The translations under genes and the position numbers were made by a program. A DNA stretch of 64,000 nt. Source: Calonectria ilicicola. Its lineage: Eukaryota > Ascomycota > Sordariomycetes > Hypocreales > Nectriaceae. The notes beneath the pieces were generated by a model. The model saw only the letters and a list, made by a program, of their open reading frames with translations. It made no database searches and was not told the DNA's origin. The stretch covers positions 3,162,001 to 3,226,000 of the forward strand of contig CP085832.1 in NCBI GenBank assembly GCA_020809705.1, written 5' to 3'. Below, piece after piece: positions 34,901 to 45,351 of the stretch; within the stretch, counting starts at the first letter, position 1, and the number at the start of each line of letters is the position of its first letter.

Positions 34901-35965
34901 GGACCGCACTATTCTTTTGACCATTGGACTTGAGATCGGATGCCTACATACCCGTGCTACTACTCTAGACATACAAGTATCCCAAACACAATATCTAGAC
35001 TCGTATGCTGGCTATCGTCTCAGACCTCAGTCAAGTTCCAACTACACACTTGATACAGGTATGCAACGTTAAGTTGGTCAACATAACTTATAAACAATGC
35101 CATTACACCTCTATTTGTCCAAACGATTACCTACACGTGTCTCTTTACGCTATGAATCGCAACACTCTGTTGAGCATCATTTCGTGTTTTGTGGTAGAGT
35201 GTGACGCTCTCAAGGTAACATAATCAGCCAGTGAGGTAAGCCATGCATACTGGCCGTTGACTGATCTACCGTGTTACAGGTGTGGAAAGTATCACCTTGA
35301 AGCTTAACAGCAGAGTTATAGAAATGCATTGAATAAGATGACGAGATTTTTTTTTACCGAGGTGCTCATCAAACCAGCTTATTGTTCATCGCCTACCCGA
35401 CCCTACCAGACTACAGACACTAACTAGTTATGCAGTCACCTGCGCAGGATCGGGGGCCTCGTGGACAAATTATTCTCGGTGAGCGCCACTTACATTGATT
35501 TTGACTTTTGCGCTGGCAGAGCTTCAATTCACTTGACAAATGAGATTGCGACGGTTAGCATTGTTTGGGCCAGGAAAGCAGCAAATAACGAATACTAGCA
35601 AACCAGCTTCACAATAACTAATCATTCAACGTCAACATTAAAATGTGCGCGTGGCAAGCCAGAAAGCTGACGTTCTCGGTGTGAGCGACAGTGGGTGGAT
35701 CACGCTGGGGAGGTACATGGGACTGTATGCTGTCGCACAGACAATCCCAAGTACCTCCCGCAAAAGCGAAGCATTCAGGCCACACGACGCCACACTCCGA
35801 TTGGCTGCCTCCGCCACCTAAAAGGGCACCGCCTCTCTCACGCTCTTGGTCCAAACGCTCTGCTCCCTCTTCCAACGTCTCTCGTGCTTTTTGCCCGCTG
35901 ATTGTCAGACTCTCAACGACAAGCACCGATACACCAAGCCGCTCGCACGTCCAAAAACACCACAA
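31991..35965. other. 4-kb intergenic region
   Basis: No gene is supported between the tetraspan start and the SERF start. The first 250 bp look like the pyrimidine-rich leader of the minus-strand gene. Around 33040-33120 the DNA is C-rich. From about 34300 to 35600 it is AT-richer and carries only short unconvincing frames. The inverted repeat at 35708-35759 is described separately. Confidence 0.6.
35708..35759. repeat. Inverted repeat with 19-bp arms in the SERF promoter/leader
   Basis: Left arm GGGAGGTACATGGGACTGT (35708-35726) pairs with the right arm at 35741-35759, whose reverse complement is GGGAGGTACTTGGGATTGT; 17 of 19 positions match. The loop is 14 nt. It lies about 205 bp before the SERF start codon. 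It could be a paired transcription-factor site or an RNA hairpin in the leader. Confidence 0.75.
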
Positions 35966-36334
35966 ATGGCCCGTGGAAACCAGCGCGACAAGGCCCGTGA
36001 GGCTAATCTCAAGAAGCAGGCCGGCCAGGTACGTTTTCCCGTCCTCACCCAACCGCCCAGGCCGCCCTTTCCAGACCAAGACACTAACACGACACTCTTT
36101 TTTTCGGCGCGTATAGAAGAAGGCCAACAACCAGAGCGGCTACGAGATGCAGAAGTCCAAGGAGTCGGCCGCCGAGATCATGCGCCGCAAGCAGGCCGAG
36201 TGTACGAACCGCAATGCCCCTCCCCCGCCATTTATTTGGCTTGTCACACGTAAAAAGTTCGCAATGCTAACGCGAGCCCAACTACAGCCGAAGCCCGCAA
36301 GGCCGCAGCCGCCGCCGGCGGCAACACCAAATAA
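35966..36334 (+). CDS. SERF/4F5-family small basic protein, 64 residues
   Basis: Model: exons 35966-36028, 36117-36201 and 36288-36334; introns of 88 and 86 bp are GT-AG. The product begins MARGNQRDKAREANLKKQ, continues with NNQSGYEMQKSKES and ends in an Ala/Lys stretch, AEARKAAAAAGG. This is the 4F5/SERF signature of a highly charged, disordered small protein. In metazoa and yeast, SERF proteins accelerate amyloid formation and bind nucleic acid; the role in filamentous fungi is not established. Open-frame searches miss it because no exon exceeds 30 codons. The long pyrimidine-rich leader suggests strong expression. Confidence 0.93.
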
Positions 36335-36970
36335 TAAGCCGATTCACCGCTGTCGCCGATAGACAAACGATACCCTACGCCCTGCAACAACCAGCGGGAG
36401 ACACCCCTCCCCCCTCGACTCGTTTCCCCCCCGTGGTCTTTTCTTTTTTTAATTTCAGTCTCACGCCACACAAATATGGTGGAACGGGGTGGGTTGGGGG
36501 ACGCACTGCAGGGCAGCTCGGTATGGCTACGACTCGTGCAACCAATTATGCGAATTATTCTAGGATAGCAAAGGCGAAGGTGGTGCATGGATGGATTTGG
36601 GTTCTCTTTGAGACAAAATTACACAAACTATTTGAATGTGTCCCTCATATCGTGACTGTACCCATTCAATTCGCAACTGCAGTCGGGACACGACAAATTC
36701 GTTCACATCGCAGAGAAGGGGACACTCTTGGCCTAACAGCGTTGTTGCTATATAAATCATCTCAAACATAGAATTCATCCGTATTAATAACCCAGTAACT
36801 ATAGAGCATATGCACCTTCATACCCGTGAAGTGTGGACCAGAGCTCTCCTAGGCTGTTCGCGTAAGCTATACAAAAAAGACCCCTCTAAACATCTTTATT
36901 TAATAATTCACCATTTCCTCCTCTTTCGTGTCTCCTTCAAAACGCCTTGGTATCTTGGTGTTGCGCCTCC
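36335..36970. other. Convergent 3' regions of SERF and cupredoxin genes
   Basis: 636 bp between opposing stop codons with no supported gene. It should hold both 3' UTRs. Confidence 0.6.
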
Positions 36971-38101
36971 TCATAGCCCAGCCATGTTGAGCGGAAGTGC
37001 ACCTGGGTTATCCATGTTAGTGAGGAACATTTGCATGAGTCCTAGATAAGCCACTTACCGGCCATTCCTCCAAACGATCCGATACCCTGCGCTGCAGCTG
37101 GAAACGAACCAGCTGCGCAGGTTACAATGCAAGTACAGCTGCCGTCGCTGCCGATGGTTCCCTGTCCAGGGGTAACTGCATCGGATGCTGCAGGCGGGCT
37201 GACCAACGAAGCTGTTGGAGTGTTGGCTTCACCGGCGGCAGTGGTTGCAGATGGATCTGTGATGGGTGTCGCCTTGCCATCGCCATTCTGCTCAATAGCC
37301 AGCTGCTGAAACTGGGCCTGGGTCTTTTCCTGGGTAGGGTTGATGGAAAAGACCATGCCTTTACCGCAGTGGCCGGCCTGTTTGCAGTAGAACCCTTTTC
37401 GTCTGTCAGCTTTTTTGATCCCATGTTCAAAGCGCAATGGGCGGATAGTTAGGATGTGACTTACACAAAGGCGTATCAACCATAACCTGCATAGCCATTC
37501 GGGGAGGTGGCGACACACTGTTGTTGGGGTTGGGCATGAAGCCCGAGTCCATGCCGCCCTCGATGAGGGCGCAGGGCTTCTCAAAGGCAGACTGGGATAC
37601 GGTATGGTTCTGGGAAAGGAACTCGAACTCGACAGTGTCTCCAATGGGGACGTTGGTTAGCTGATCTGGCTGGTAGATTAGACCGCCTGGTCCACCAACG
37701 GTAACGGTGTGAGTAGCAGCTGCAGCTGGTGGTGTAGCCGCGCCAGTTCCCGCACCAGCAGTAACAGTCTGAGTAACTGTGACCTTTTCGTTGACGGTAG
37801 TCGTGGCGGCTCCGTTACCATTGTTCACCCAGATAATAATAACCTGAGCCCCGGAGGCGTTGTTGTTGTTGTTACCCTTCTTACGTCCTCCCTTGCCATC
37901 ATCCTTGCTATCATCTTTGCTTTCTCCCTTTAGCCCACCAAGCACATTAGTCGGGTCGATCTCAATGACTTGGCCCTGTCCACCCAACCCGTTTTCGAGC
38001 TGGTGATCCCGTCTAACAACCCAAGAAGAGGCGGGATCACCGATAGACAGCGCCAAAGACAAGGGGGCCGCAGCCAGTGCCAGAGAGGTTGAAAACTTCA
38101 T
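36971..38101 (-). CDS. Secreted cupredoxin-domain protein (Ser/Thr-rich)
   Basis: Model: exons 37465-38101, 37059-37394 and 36971-37002, giving 334 residues. Both introns (70 and 56 bp) are GT-AG with CTRAY-like branch sites. A signal peptide covers about residues 1-19, with a possible dibasic processing site RR at about 30-31. A Lys/Asp/Gly/Asn-rich linker (57-81) is followed by a Val/Thr region (TVNEKVTVTQTVTA). The cupredoxin fold spans about 133-232, with type-1 copper ligands H166 (NHTV), C216 (FYCKQ), H221 (GHC) and M226 (GM). The tail has a CTCIVTC motif and ends in a short hydrophobic segment, GALPLNMAGL, from the 32-nt last exon. Fungal extracellular proteins of this type are wall-associated; electron transfer has not been shown for them. 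Without the last splice the protein would instead end in GKWLI. Confidence 0.88.
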
Positions 38102-39777
38102 ATTGTCGTGTGCGGTATGAAGTAACAAGAAAAGGAGTTTTTGTTACAAGTGCAAGCACCTTTTTGCTTTTTTTCGATCCTATCAAAGGATACGTTAAAG
38201 GAACCAAGAAACGAATCGACCAAGCGATTGCGGCACAAAAAGTCGAGGGCCTGCTCGTGCAATAAGAAGTGAAGAAGGAAAGGCGTTTGGTTCGGAAAAG
38301 CAAAAGAGCGAAACACACAAGAAAAAAAAACAACTTGTTAAGGAGAGAGATGTCCTAAACAAGACCCGGGGCAGAAACTCTAGAGGTGGCGGGTGGGCGG
38401 CGACTTATACTTACAAGTCTCATTCGCTCGGCAGGCGTCCTAGCCGGTCTGGAGATGGGCTTCATCAACAACCGCACGAAACACGAGGGCTGCGCCGCTG
38501 GCCCTGGCTCCGGCTGCTGAGAGGCCGAACTAGTAGCGCGGCACAGCGGGCGCCCAGAGGCCGAGGAGAGGTTGCTGTGACAGAATCGTCTCGGGTTGTG
38601 TTTGGTGTAGCACCCTGGCTGCAACCCCGAAGCGGCAGCAGAGCACATTCGGCTGTCATCCGGCCGCTGCAACGCTGGCTCACAAAGCCGGCCACATCAA
38701 GCCCTCTACAACTGGCCGTCTCATGCATATTTTCTTCTCTTTTTTAATTGCTAAGCCTATCTTGAGCAGCAATGCACGCGCTTTAGCAAAGCGTTTGGCG
38801 GTCGTAGAACAGGTCGGCCAAACAAGAGCCAGCCACTGGCTGGATGGATCCCAGCAGCAGCGTCACATCGGGCATTACCAGCCCGTCTCAGCCATTTACA
38901 AGCAGTTTAGTTGTCCTCAAAACGCCGGTACCTGATCTACAGTGGCTCAAACCCACTGGCGACATTGCTACTATTTTGAAACTCCCAAATCAGGGTGCTG
39001 CCGCAGCATCACGAGTCCGATGGCGGAGTTTTTCGCTACTGCACTTCCTGCGTCTCACCAGCAACAAATCCTTGGCCCTCATCTGAACTTGCACCGGCAC
39101 ACGGCAAATAATCTTTCTTTTTAAGCGAGGCGATCTCATAGCTAGTGCCTTGATTTACCGTGAAATATTTTTTAATAATCACGAATCTAGTCTCAAGAAT
39201 GAGAAACCAAGAGTCTAAAATGCGCTTTTAGAATAGAATAGCTTTGTACCAAAGTTTAGTCACTTACACCTCCAAATAACCCGAGCACGAACCATTATCA
39301 TCCCCCAACCATCCATCCCTCTTGCTCCGTCATTAGATCCCCACGTCAAATCACGGTCCGCGTGCTAGGCGCCCTTCGGCTTCATCCATGGCTTGGCTTT
39401 CCATCAGAAACACGGGCGGGGGTGCCAAGGTGCCAAGAAATGTGAAAGGCGGCCTCTGAATATGAAACGAATCCCCCATATCGCAACCACTTAAGCATAT
39501 GCTGGTCAGGCTGAGACTCGGGGTCGCGGTTCTTGCACCCAAACAAAAATTTCTCCCAAGGTCCGTTATTGCATATAGTTTAGTTTTACGATCGCCTTGG
39601 CTATTCTGACACGGCCAGGAGGGGTGGGAGTGTTTGGTGCTGTCAAGCTTCCCGCATTCGCAACAGATTGCGTCGCAGATGGTCGGTTCAGTGAGATCGG
39701 ATAGAGCTGCGGCCATGCAGCGGCCACGGTGCGGCCTCTGCTCATCCGATTCTCAGCCCTAGCCAATATCTCGTGGC
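38102..39777. other. Intergenic, cupredoxin promoter and SMN 3' region
   Basis: About 1.7 kb. A minus-strand ATG frame of 121 codons (39351-39716) lies just past the SMN stop and is most simply its 3' UTR. Other frames are short and lack domains. Confidence 0.6.
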
Positions 39778-40482
39778 CTAAGACTCCCGGTTTTGCTGGG
39801 CTTGCTGCTGGCCCTCAAACAGTCCAGTGTAGTAGCCTGCGTAATACCACGACATGAGAAGCTTCTTGAGATTCTCGTCTTGCACTAGACACACACGAGA
39901 AACATTCCAATATTAGCACATCTTCTAGATACCAAACCAGTACCCGAGTTTCAACTCACCAGATCCGAGAACAGCTTGTACCGGGAAGGCACCTGGGCCG
40001 GGCTTGGGTCCATGATCCGAGGGACCTTCTTGCGTGGTCGTTGTGCCCTGATCGACATTAGCCATGGCCGGGAGGAACAGCCCGAGAATGATCACTTTGA
40101 TCAGCCGAGGGCCGGTTTGGATGGTATACTTGCCTGTTCATCCGCAGCACCCTCGTCGGCCACCTCGCCGTCATCAAACGACTCGTCAGGGCGATCACTC
40201 TGAGCATCCGGCTTTGCTGCGGACCTAGAGAGGAACGTGTCAGCTGAAATGACCATTGTTACATAGGTGGCCGAACTAACCGATTGCTTGCTTCCAAGTC
40301 CCTCACGCTTCCGCCTTTTGCGTGTATGCTGTGGTATTTCTGCGAGTCGTTAGTGAGATTCCGGCAGAGTAGACTGGAAACTGGTTTACCTTGTACTCAG
40401 CCAAAGCATCATTCCATGAGTCGATGAGGGCTGAGTCATCCCACACCTCTTCATGGCTGATTTCCTTGTTGTTCTTGCCCAT
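39778..40482 (-). CDS. SMN1: Survival motor neuron (SMN) homologue, 145 residues
   Basis: Model: exons 40390-40482, 40281-40339, 40134-40224, 39960-40047 and 39778-39884; introns 50, 56, 86 and 75 bp. The third intron uses a GC donor (GCAAGT) with a CAG acceptor; the rest are GT-AG. The N-terminus has the Gemin2-binding helix VWDDSALIDSWNDALAEYKKYH (V13 to H34, spanning the first splice). The C-terminus has the YG box (about 119-135; WYYAGYYTG at 123-131), which makes SMN oligomerise. There is no Tudor domain, as in fission yeast Smn1, which has about the same length. SMN helps load Sm rings on spliceosomal snRNAs. A Saccharomyces-type yeast would lack this gene. It shares a 308-bp promoter with NOP15. 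Confidence 0.92.
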
Positions 40483-40790
40483 ACTGAATAACACAGGACT
40501 GTGTGTAGAATAGAAGAGTGGTGTCAGAACTAAGATGATTCTTTTCGTCGTCACTAGGCAGCCTGTCTTTGATGTCCAGAACCTCCAAACAACTCCCAGG
40601 CGCCTTTTTTAGTGGACCAGAACGCTGCCTCGGCGGGTGGTGGGGGAACCACCCTGCTGATTAGATAGAGAGTGGAGCCTCACCGCTAGAGGTAGCGCGA
40701 ATCCCAAATTTTTCTTCACCCACGCTTTTGCTCTCCCAGCCGCTGAGCTTTTGCGTACTGCTGTGCATCCAATCCGCAACAATCGACACA
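40483..40790. promoter_or_regulatory. Divergent promoter, SMN / NOP15
   Basis: 308 bp between opposite start codons. An AAATTTTTC element at 40706-40714 resembles the RRPE motif of fungal ribosome-biogenesis promoters and lies 77 bp upstream of the NOP15 ATG. Function is inferred from motif and position. Confidence 0.6.
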
Positions 40791-42083
40791 ATGGCTCCCG
40801 AACTAAGGAAAAGAAAGCGTAAGCGCATTCGCAAGCCTGTATCCCTTCATATTTTTTAACACTATACAGCTGCCGCCGAGGCTCATAAGCCCAACGGTAC
40901 CCCCAAGGTCGCCAAAGTCGCCGCCGCCAAGGGCAAGCGTAAAGGTCAGTTTTGCCATTGATCTCAGTAAAGGCTACCATATACTAACAACACCTCAACA
41001 GCCGCCGAGGATGCGTCGCCTGTGTCGCTGAAGAAGCAAAAGTCTGTTAAGAAGGCAGTCGCTGCAGAGAAGCCCGCAAAGAAGCCAGCGCAAAAGCCCA
41101 AAAAGTCAAAGCCTGTCGAGGAAAAGGTTGAGGAAAAGGTCGCCGAGGACGAAACTACGATCGACGTCCCCGATGTTTCCGACTCTGAGGATGAGGAGGA
41201 GGAGGGCAAGGAGGTCCAGGCTCTTGTGACTGAGCTCGATTCCGGCGACGAGGATGTCACCGAGGGTGACAACGTCTTCCAGACTGGCCAAGATGTGGGC
41301 AAGATTCCCAAGGTGACCAAGGAGGCTAAGGAAGCCGCCAAGGCCTCTGACGAGGAATCCGGTGTCATCTACATTGGTCGCATTCCCCACGGTTTCTACG
41401 AGCACGAGATGCGACAGTACTTTCAGCAATTCGGTCCCATCAACAAGCTGCGCTTGTCGCGAAACAAGAAGACTGGTGCCAGCAAGCACTTTGCCTTTGT
41501 CGAGTTTTCCGAGGCCAGCACAGCCGAGATTGTTTCCAAGACCATGGACAACTACCTGCTGTTTGGCCACATTCTGAAGTGCCGAGTCATTCCCAAGGAT
41601 CAAGTTCACGATGACCTATTCAAGGGCGCCAACCGACGATTCAAGAAGGTCCCCTGGAACAAGATGGCTGGCCAGCGACTGGACAAGCCTCTTACCGAGT
41701 CTGCATGGGCAAACAAGGTTTCCAAGGAGCAGGGCAAGCGGGCTAAGAAGGCCGCCAAGCTCAAGGAACTTGGATATGACTTTGAGATGCCTGATATCAA
41801 GGATGTTCCTGCTCCGGCCCCTGTCGCTGCCGCCGTTGAGAACGGTGAGAGCGAGGTCAAGGCCATTGAGGCCGCTCCCGTTGAGAAGGAGGAAGCCAAG
41901 GTTGAAGAGAAGGTTGAGGAGAAGGCCGAGCCCGAGCCCGAGGCTGAGGAGGAGCAGGAGCCTGAGCCTGTAGCCAAAAAGACCAGGGCTGCTGCCAAGG
42001 CTTCTCCCAAGGCCGCTCCCAAGGCCAAAGCCGCCAAGGGAAAGGCAGCTGCCAAAGGCAAGGGCCGAAAGGCTAAAGCTTAG
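40791..42083 (+). CDS. NOP15: Ribosome-biogenesis RRM protein NOP15
   Basis: Model: exons 40791-40818, 40870-40944 and 41002-42083, giving 394 residues. The N-terminus is Lys/Ala-rich, followed by an acidic block (VSDSEDEEEEGKE). One RRM at about 155-233 has RNP2 VIYIGRIP and RNP1 KHFAFVEF. Immediately after come RFKKVPWNKM and LKELGYDFEMP. This order matches yeast Nop15 and the NIFK family, which bind ITS2 during 60S assembly in the nucleolus. The C-terminal 120 residues are low-complexity Glu/Pro/Ala then Lys/Ala (AKAAKGKA units), more extended than in yeast. The short first exon ends within KRK. Confidence 0.92.
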
Positions 42084-43214
42084 AATTTGATGCTCTTAAA
42101 AATCTGTAGCGATCTAGGGATAGGGAAAAGTCCATAATGAATTCAGGCTGGCGTTCTGTTGCATGCAATGCTGGAGAAACCTCTTTTGCCCTTCACTTTA
42201 CGAGATTGAGATTGATCATGATATGTACGCACATAAGCGAACCCATAGCACTCATGAGAAAAAATTGAGCAGCAACGGGATTATGAAAGGCGAGACTAGT
42301 CTACTTCGCACTTCACTGTGAAAAGGCAACGGGACGCATGGTCATGTTCACGTTGTGATTGCGAAGGGTATTGTAAGATGAAGAAGAAAGGAAAAAAAGT
42401 CGAAACAAATGGGTCCAGTCGGTGGTGATATTGAGAGCCGACGCTGGGATGTGATGACTAAGCTCGCTGGACTCCAAGGGTCCCACACTACGTTTAACGG
42501 GCGAAGCTAGCTAGATGGCGTTGAGACAGTTTATGGAGATTCCTCGTATTAAGAAATATCGCAGTGTGAAAATGAGGATAAAAATAAAACATGTGAACAT
42601 AATGTCATGTTTTACATTTCATGATCTTCGTCTGCAGCAGGATCCCGGGGTCAAGCACTGCCGAAATGGCCGTCTTACAAGTTACAGGCGTTCGCAGAAG
42701 GGTGTAACACTCCGCGGGGCCCTCTATTGGAGGACGTCAAGCTAAGAGGAGGCCAAGTTGCATCAAGTCAAGGCCAACTGTAACAAGGCCAACTGCACAA
42801 TGAGCAAATGCCAGCTTTAAAAAAAAATTTATAATTATAACCTATTTTTATGCCTCTCGGTTCGAGACTCTCAACACAAAATAAAAGCTAGCACCTGGCC
42901 ACTCATTAAAAAAAGCACTGAACCCTGGTGAAACATTGCCCAGTTTGGGACCAGCCGTTGCCAAACCGTAGGGTGCCAGGGAGCCCCAGGAAACGCCCTG
43001 ACAGCCAACTGAGCCACTGGAGCTCGCTAAATTCCACCCGCCAGCGGCCTTCGTTTCGCCAACTCCCGCTGACGTGGTGAACTCGAGAGTCTCAGCCCTC
43101 GCTCGCACCGGGTCTCCTCCAACAACACGCGCGCGAGCAACTCCCAGGACGCTCAACTCCGCGACCACGCCCCGACGCTGATGCCGCCCCTGCCCAGCGC
43201 ATCAGTCTCTCACA
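42084..43214. other. Intergenic, NOP15 3' region and RUD3 promoter
   Basis: About 1.1 kb. An AT-rich patch lies at 42818-42850. No open frame has a recognisable domain. The last 250 bp should be the RUD3 promoter and leader. Confidence 0.6.
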
Positions 43215-45021
43215 ATGTCCTCCGCCGCTGCCACAGACCCGACCCAAACCCCAAATTCAGGTGCGTTATAGTCCCCCCGCTCCCTGGCAATCGCAAGCCG
43301 AGAACGTGTCCTGATGGGCCTGTGATGCGCAGGGTCCTCCAAGAAGAAGAACAATAAAAAGAAGAAGAACGCAAACAAGAATAAGGATGCCCCTTCGGCT
43401 GGCAATGGAGACACCAGGCTAGAGACTGAATCCATCGACGATGAGGCCGAGATTCCTTCACAGACGGTTCGTGGTGGTCGTTCCCCCGACTTGCACACCC
43501 GCGCGCTGACAGCAATGTTTCAGGACACACCCAACAACGAAGAGGAGACTCCTACCACAGAGAGCAACGGTCACCCAGTAGAGCCCAAGAGCAACGGGAT
43601 TCCGATCCGGTCCAATGACGGCGAAAAGACGGGCGATTCCGACACCGAGGCCAAGCTCGAGGCCATGAGCCAGGAGCGGGAGGCTCTGCGAGCCGAGGTC
43701 GAACAGCTACGGAAGCAGCTCGAGAGCATCCAAGAGTCCCACACGAACGAGGTCGAGCAGCTCCAATCGGACCTCGAAGAGAGCAATGCCGCCAAGGAAA
43801 CCGCCGAGGAGCAGTATCAGAACCTTTTAGGGCGAGTAGAAAAGATTAAGGAGACGCTGAGCGACAGGCTACGGCGAGACAAGGCAGAATTGGAAGAGGC
43901 CAAGGAGAGAATAGAGGAGCTGGAGGCTCAGAATGAGGAACTTCAGAACGCCGCCGAGTCATCGGGTGAGGATGTCAGCAAGCTCAAGGAGGACCTGCAA
44001 GACGCAACACGGGAACTCAACACCCTACGAAGCCGCAACAACCTGTCAGCACAAAACTGGCAGAAAGAAAAGGAGGAGCTGTCCCGGACGGTGCAACACC
44101 TCAAGGAGGAGATGGAGACAACAGCCAACGCCATGGGCGAGTGGGAAGTGATTGCCATGGAGGAGCGCTCCATCAAGGAGACACTATCCGACAGGGTTTC
44201 AGAACTGGAAGAGCAGATGGTCGCACTAAGGCAAGGCTACGAGGGCGCCGCGGCCGAGCGAGACAGTCAGAATACGCTCATTGATAATCTTCAAAATGCC
44301 CTTCGCGAGATCCAGGATGCTCGCAAACGGGAACTGCGAGAGATGGTCGAAACCAACGAGGAGCAGGTCCAAACCCTCAAGAAGCTGGTTCACGATGCTG
44401 ATTCCCGCGCTACCGAGGCTGAGGCTGCCAAGACGTCTTTGACCCGAGAGATTGAGCGGACGGCACCGTTTGAAAAGGAGGTCAAGGAGAAGAACCTCCT
44501 AATTGGAAAGCTAAGACATGAGGCCATCGTCTTGAACGACCACCTCACCAAGGCTCTCCGTTATCTCAAAAAGACGAAGCCGGAAGATAATGTTGATAGG
44601 TATGGTCAGTCCCCTGCAACATCTCGAGACCAATCACTGACCAAATCACAGGCAAATCGTTACAAATCACCTCCTCCACTTCCTCACCCTCGACCGTGGT
44701 GACGTCAAGCGCTTCCAGGTGCTGCAAGTCATGGCTGGGTACCTCAACTGGACCGACGAGCAGCGGGAACAAGCTGGTCTCGCTCGCCCAGGCACTTCAA
44801 CCAGCAGTCTCCGTCTACCACAGTCACCTTTCCACCGCACACCCAGCTCGCCGTCTCTCAACACAGACGTCTTCTCAGAGCCCACCTCTGCAAAAGATAG
44901 GGAATCTCTTGCTGACCTGTGGGCTAATTTCCTCGAGCGCAGCGCGCAGGAGGGCGTTGGCGAGTCTAGGAAGAGCAGCGTGAGCAGTGCAACTCCAGGG
45001 CCGGGCGGCCCGAAGCCTTAA
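43215..45021 (+). CDS. RUD3: Golgin RUD3 (GRAB-domain coiled-coil protein)
   Basis: Model: exons 43215-43260, 43333-43466, 43524-44599 and 44652-45021, giving 541 residues; all introns GT-AG. A Lys/Asn-rich N-terminus (SSKKKNNKKKKN) and an acidic segment precede a long coiled coil (about 90-370) rich in Glu, Lys and Leu heptads. The GRAB domain (about 373-440) contains EKNLLIGKLRHEAIVLNDHL and continues after the last splice as QIVTNHLLHFLTLDRGDVKRFQVLQVMAGYLNW. In yeast Rud3 the GRAB domain binds Arf1-GTP at the cis-Golgi and the protein tethers vesicles. The C-terminal tail is Ser/Pro-rich. The final exon is essential; stopping at the unspliced frame would cut the domain in half. Confidence 0.93.
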
Positions 45022-45351
45022 TATTGAATGAGTGCATTCCATAAAGAGTAGGAGTCAAAAAAAAGTCATGGTTGCTGTAGGCTGTTATTTGAGACGGGGG
45101 CCTGCCATTGCTTGAGCGAGGGGCTGCGGGGTGAGACAAAGTGTTTCTGAGGGATTCCTTGAAAACGAACGAGACAGGAAGACAAACCACATTTGCAAGA
45201 GGGATTGTTCAAGACTACGCAAAATTGAAGAGCGAGGGACACCGGGAAATTCTTGTACGAATAGCTTTCTGTTAGTGATTGGGATAAGCTAAGGAACGGG
45301 TATTTTTTGGGAGGGGGCGATTGAAGCTAACTATGGTTCTACATATATAAA
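45022..45351. other. Convergent 3' regions
   Basis: 330 bp between the RUD3 stop and the stop of the minus-strand membrane-protein gene. No gene is seen. Confidence 0.6.

Noticed and set aside
39351..39716. 121-codon ATG frame downstream of SMN
   Set aside because: No domain, same strand, 60 bp past the SMN stop; most simply the 3' UTR.
42848..42880. GGTTCGAGACTC-like B box suggesting a tRNA
   Set aside because: No A box or cloverleaf upstream; the preceding DNA is an AT-rich homopolymer patch.
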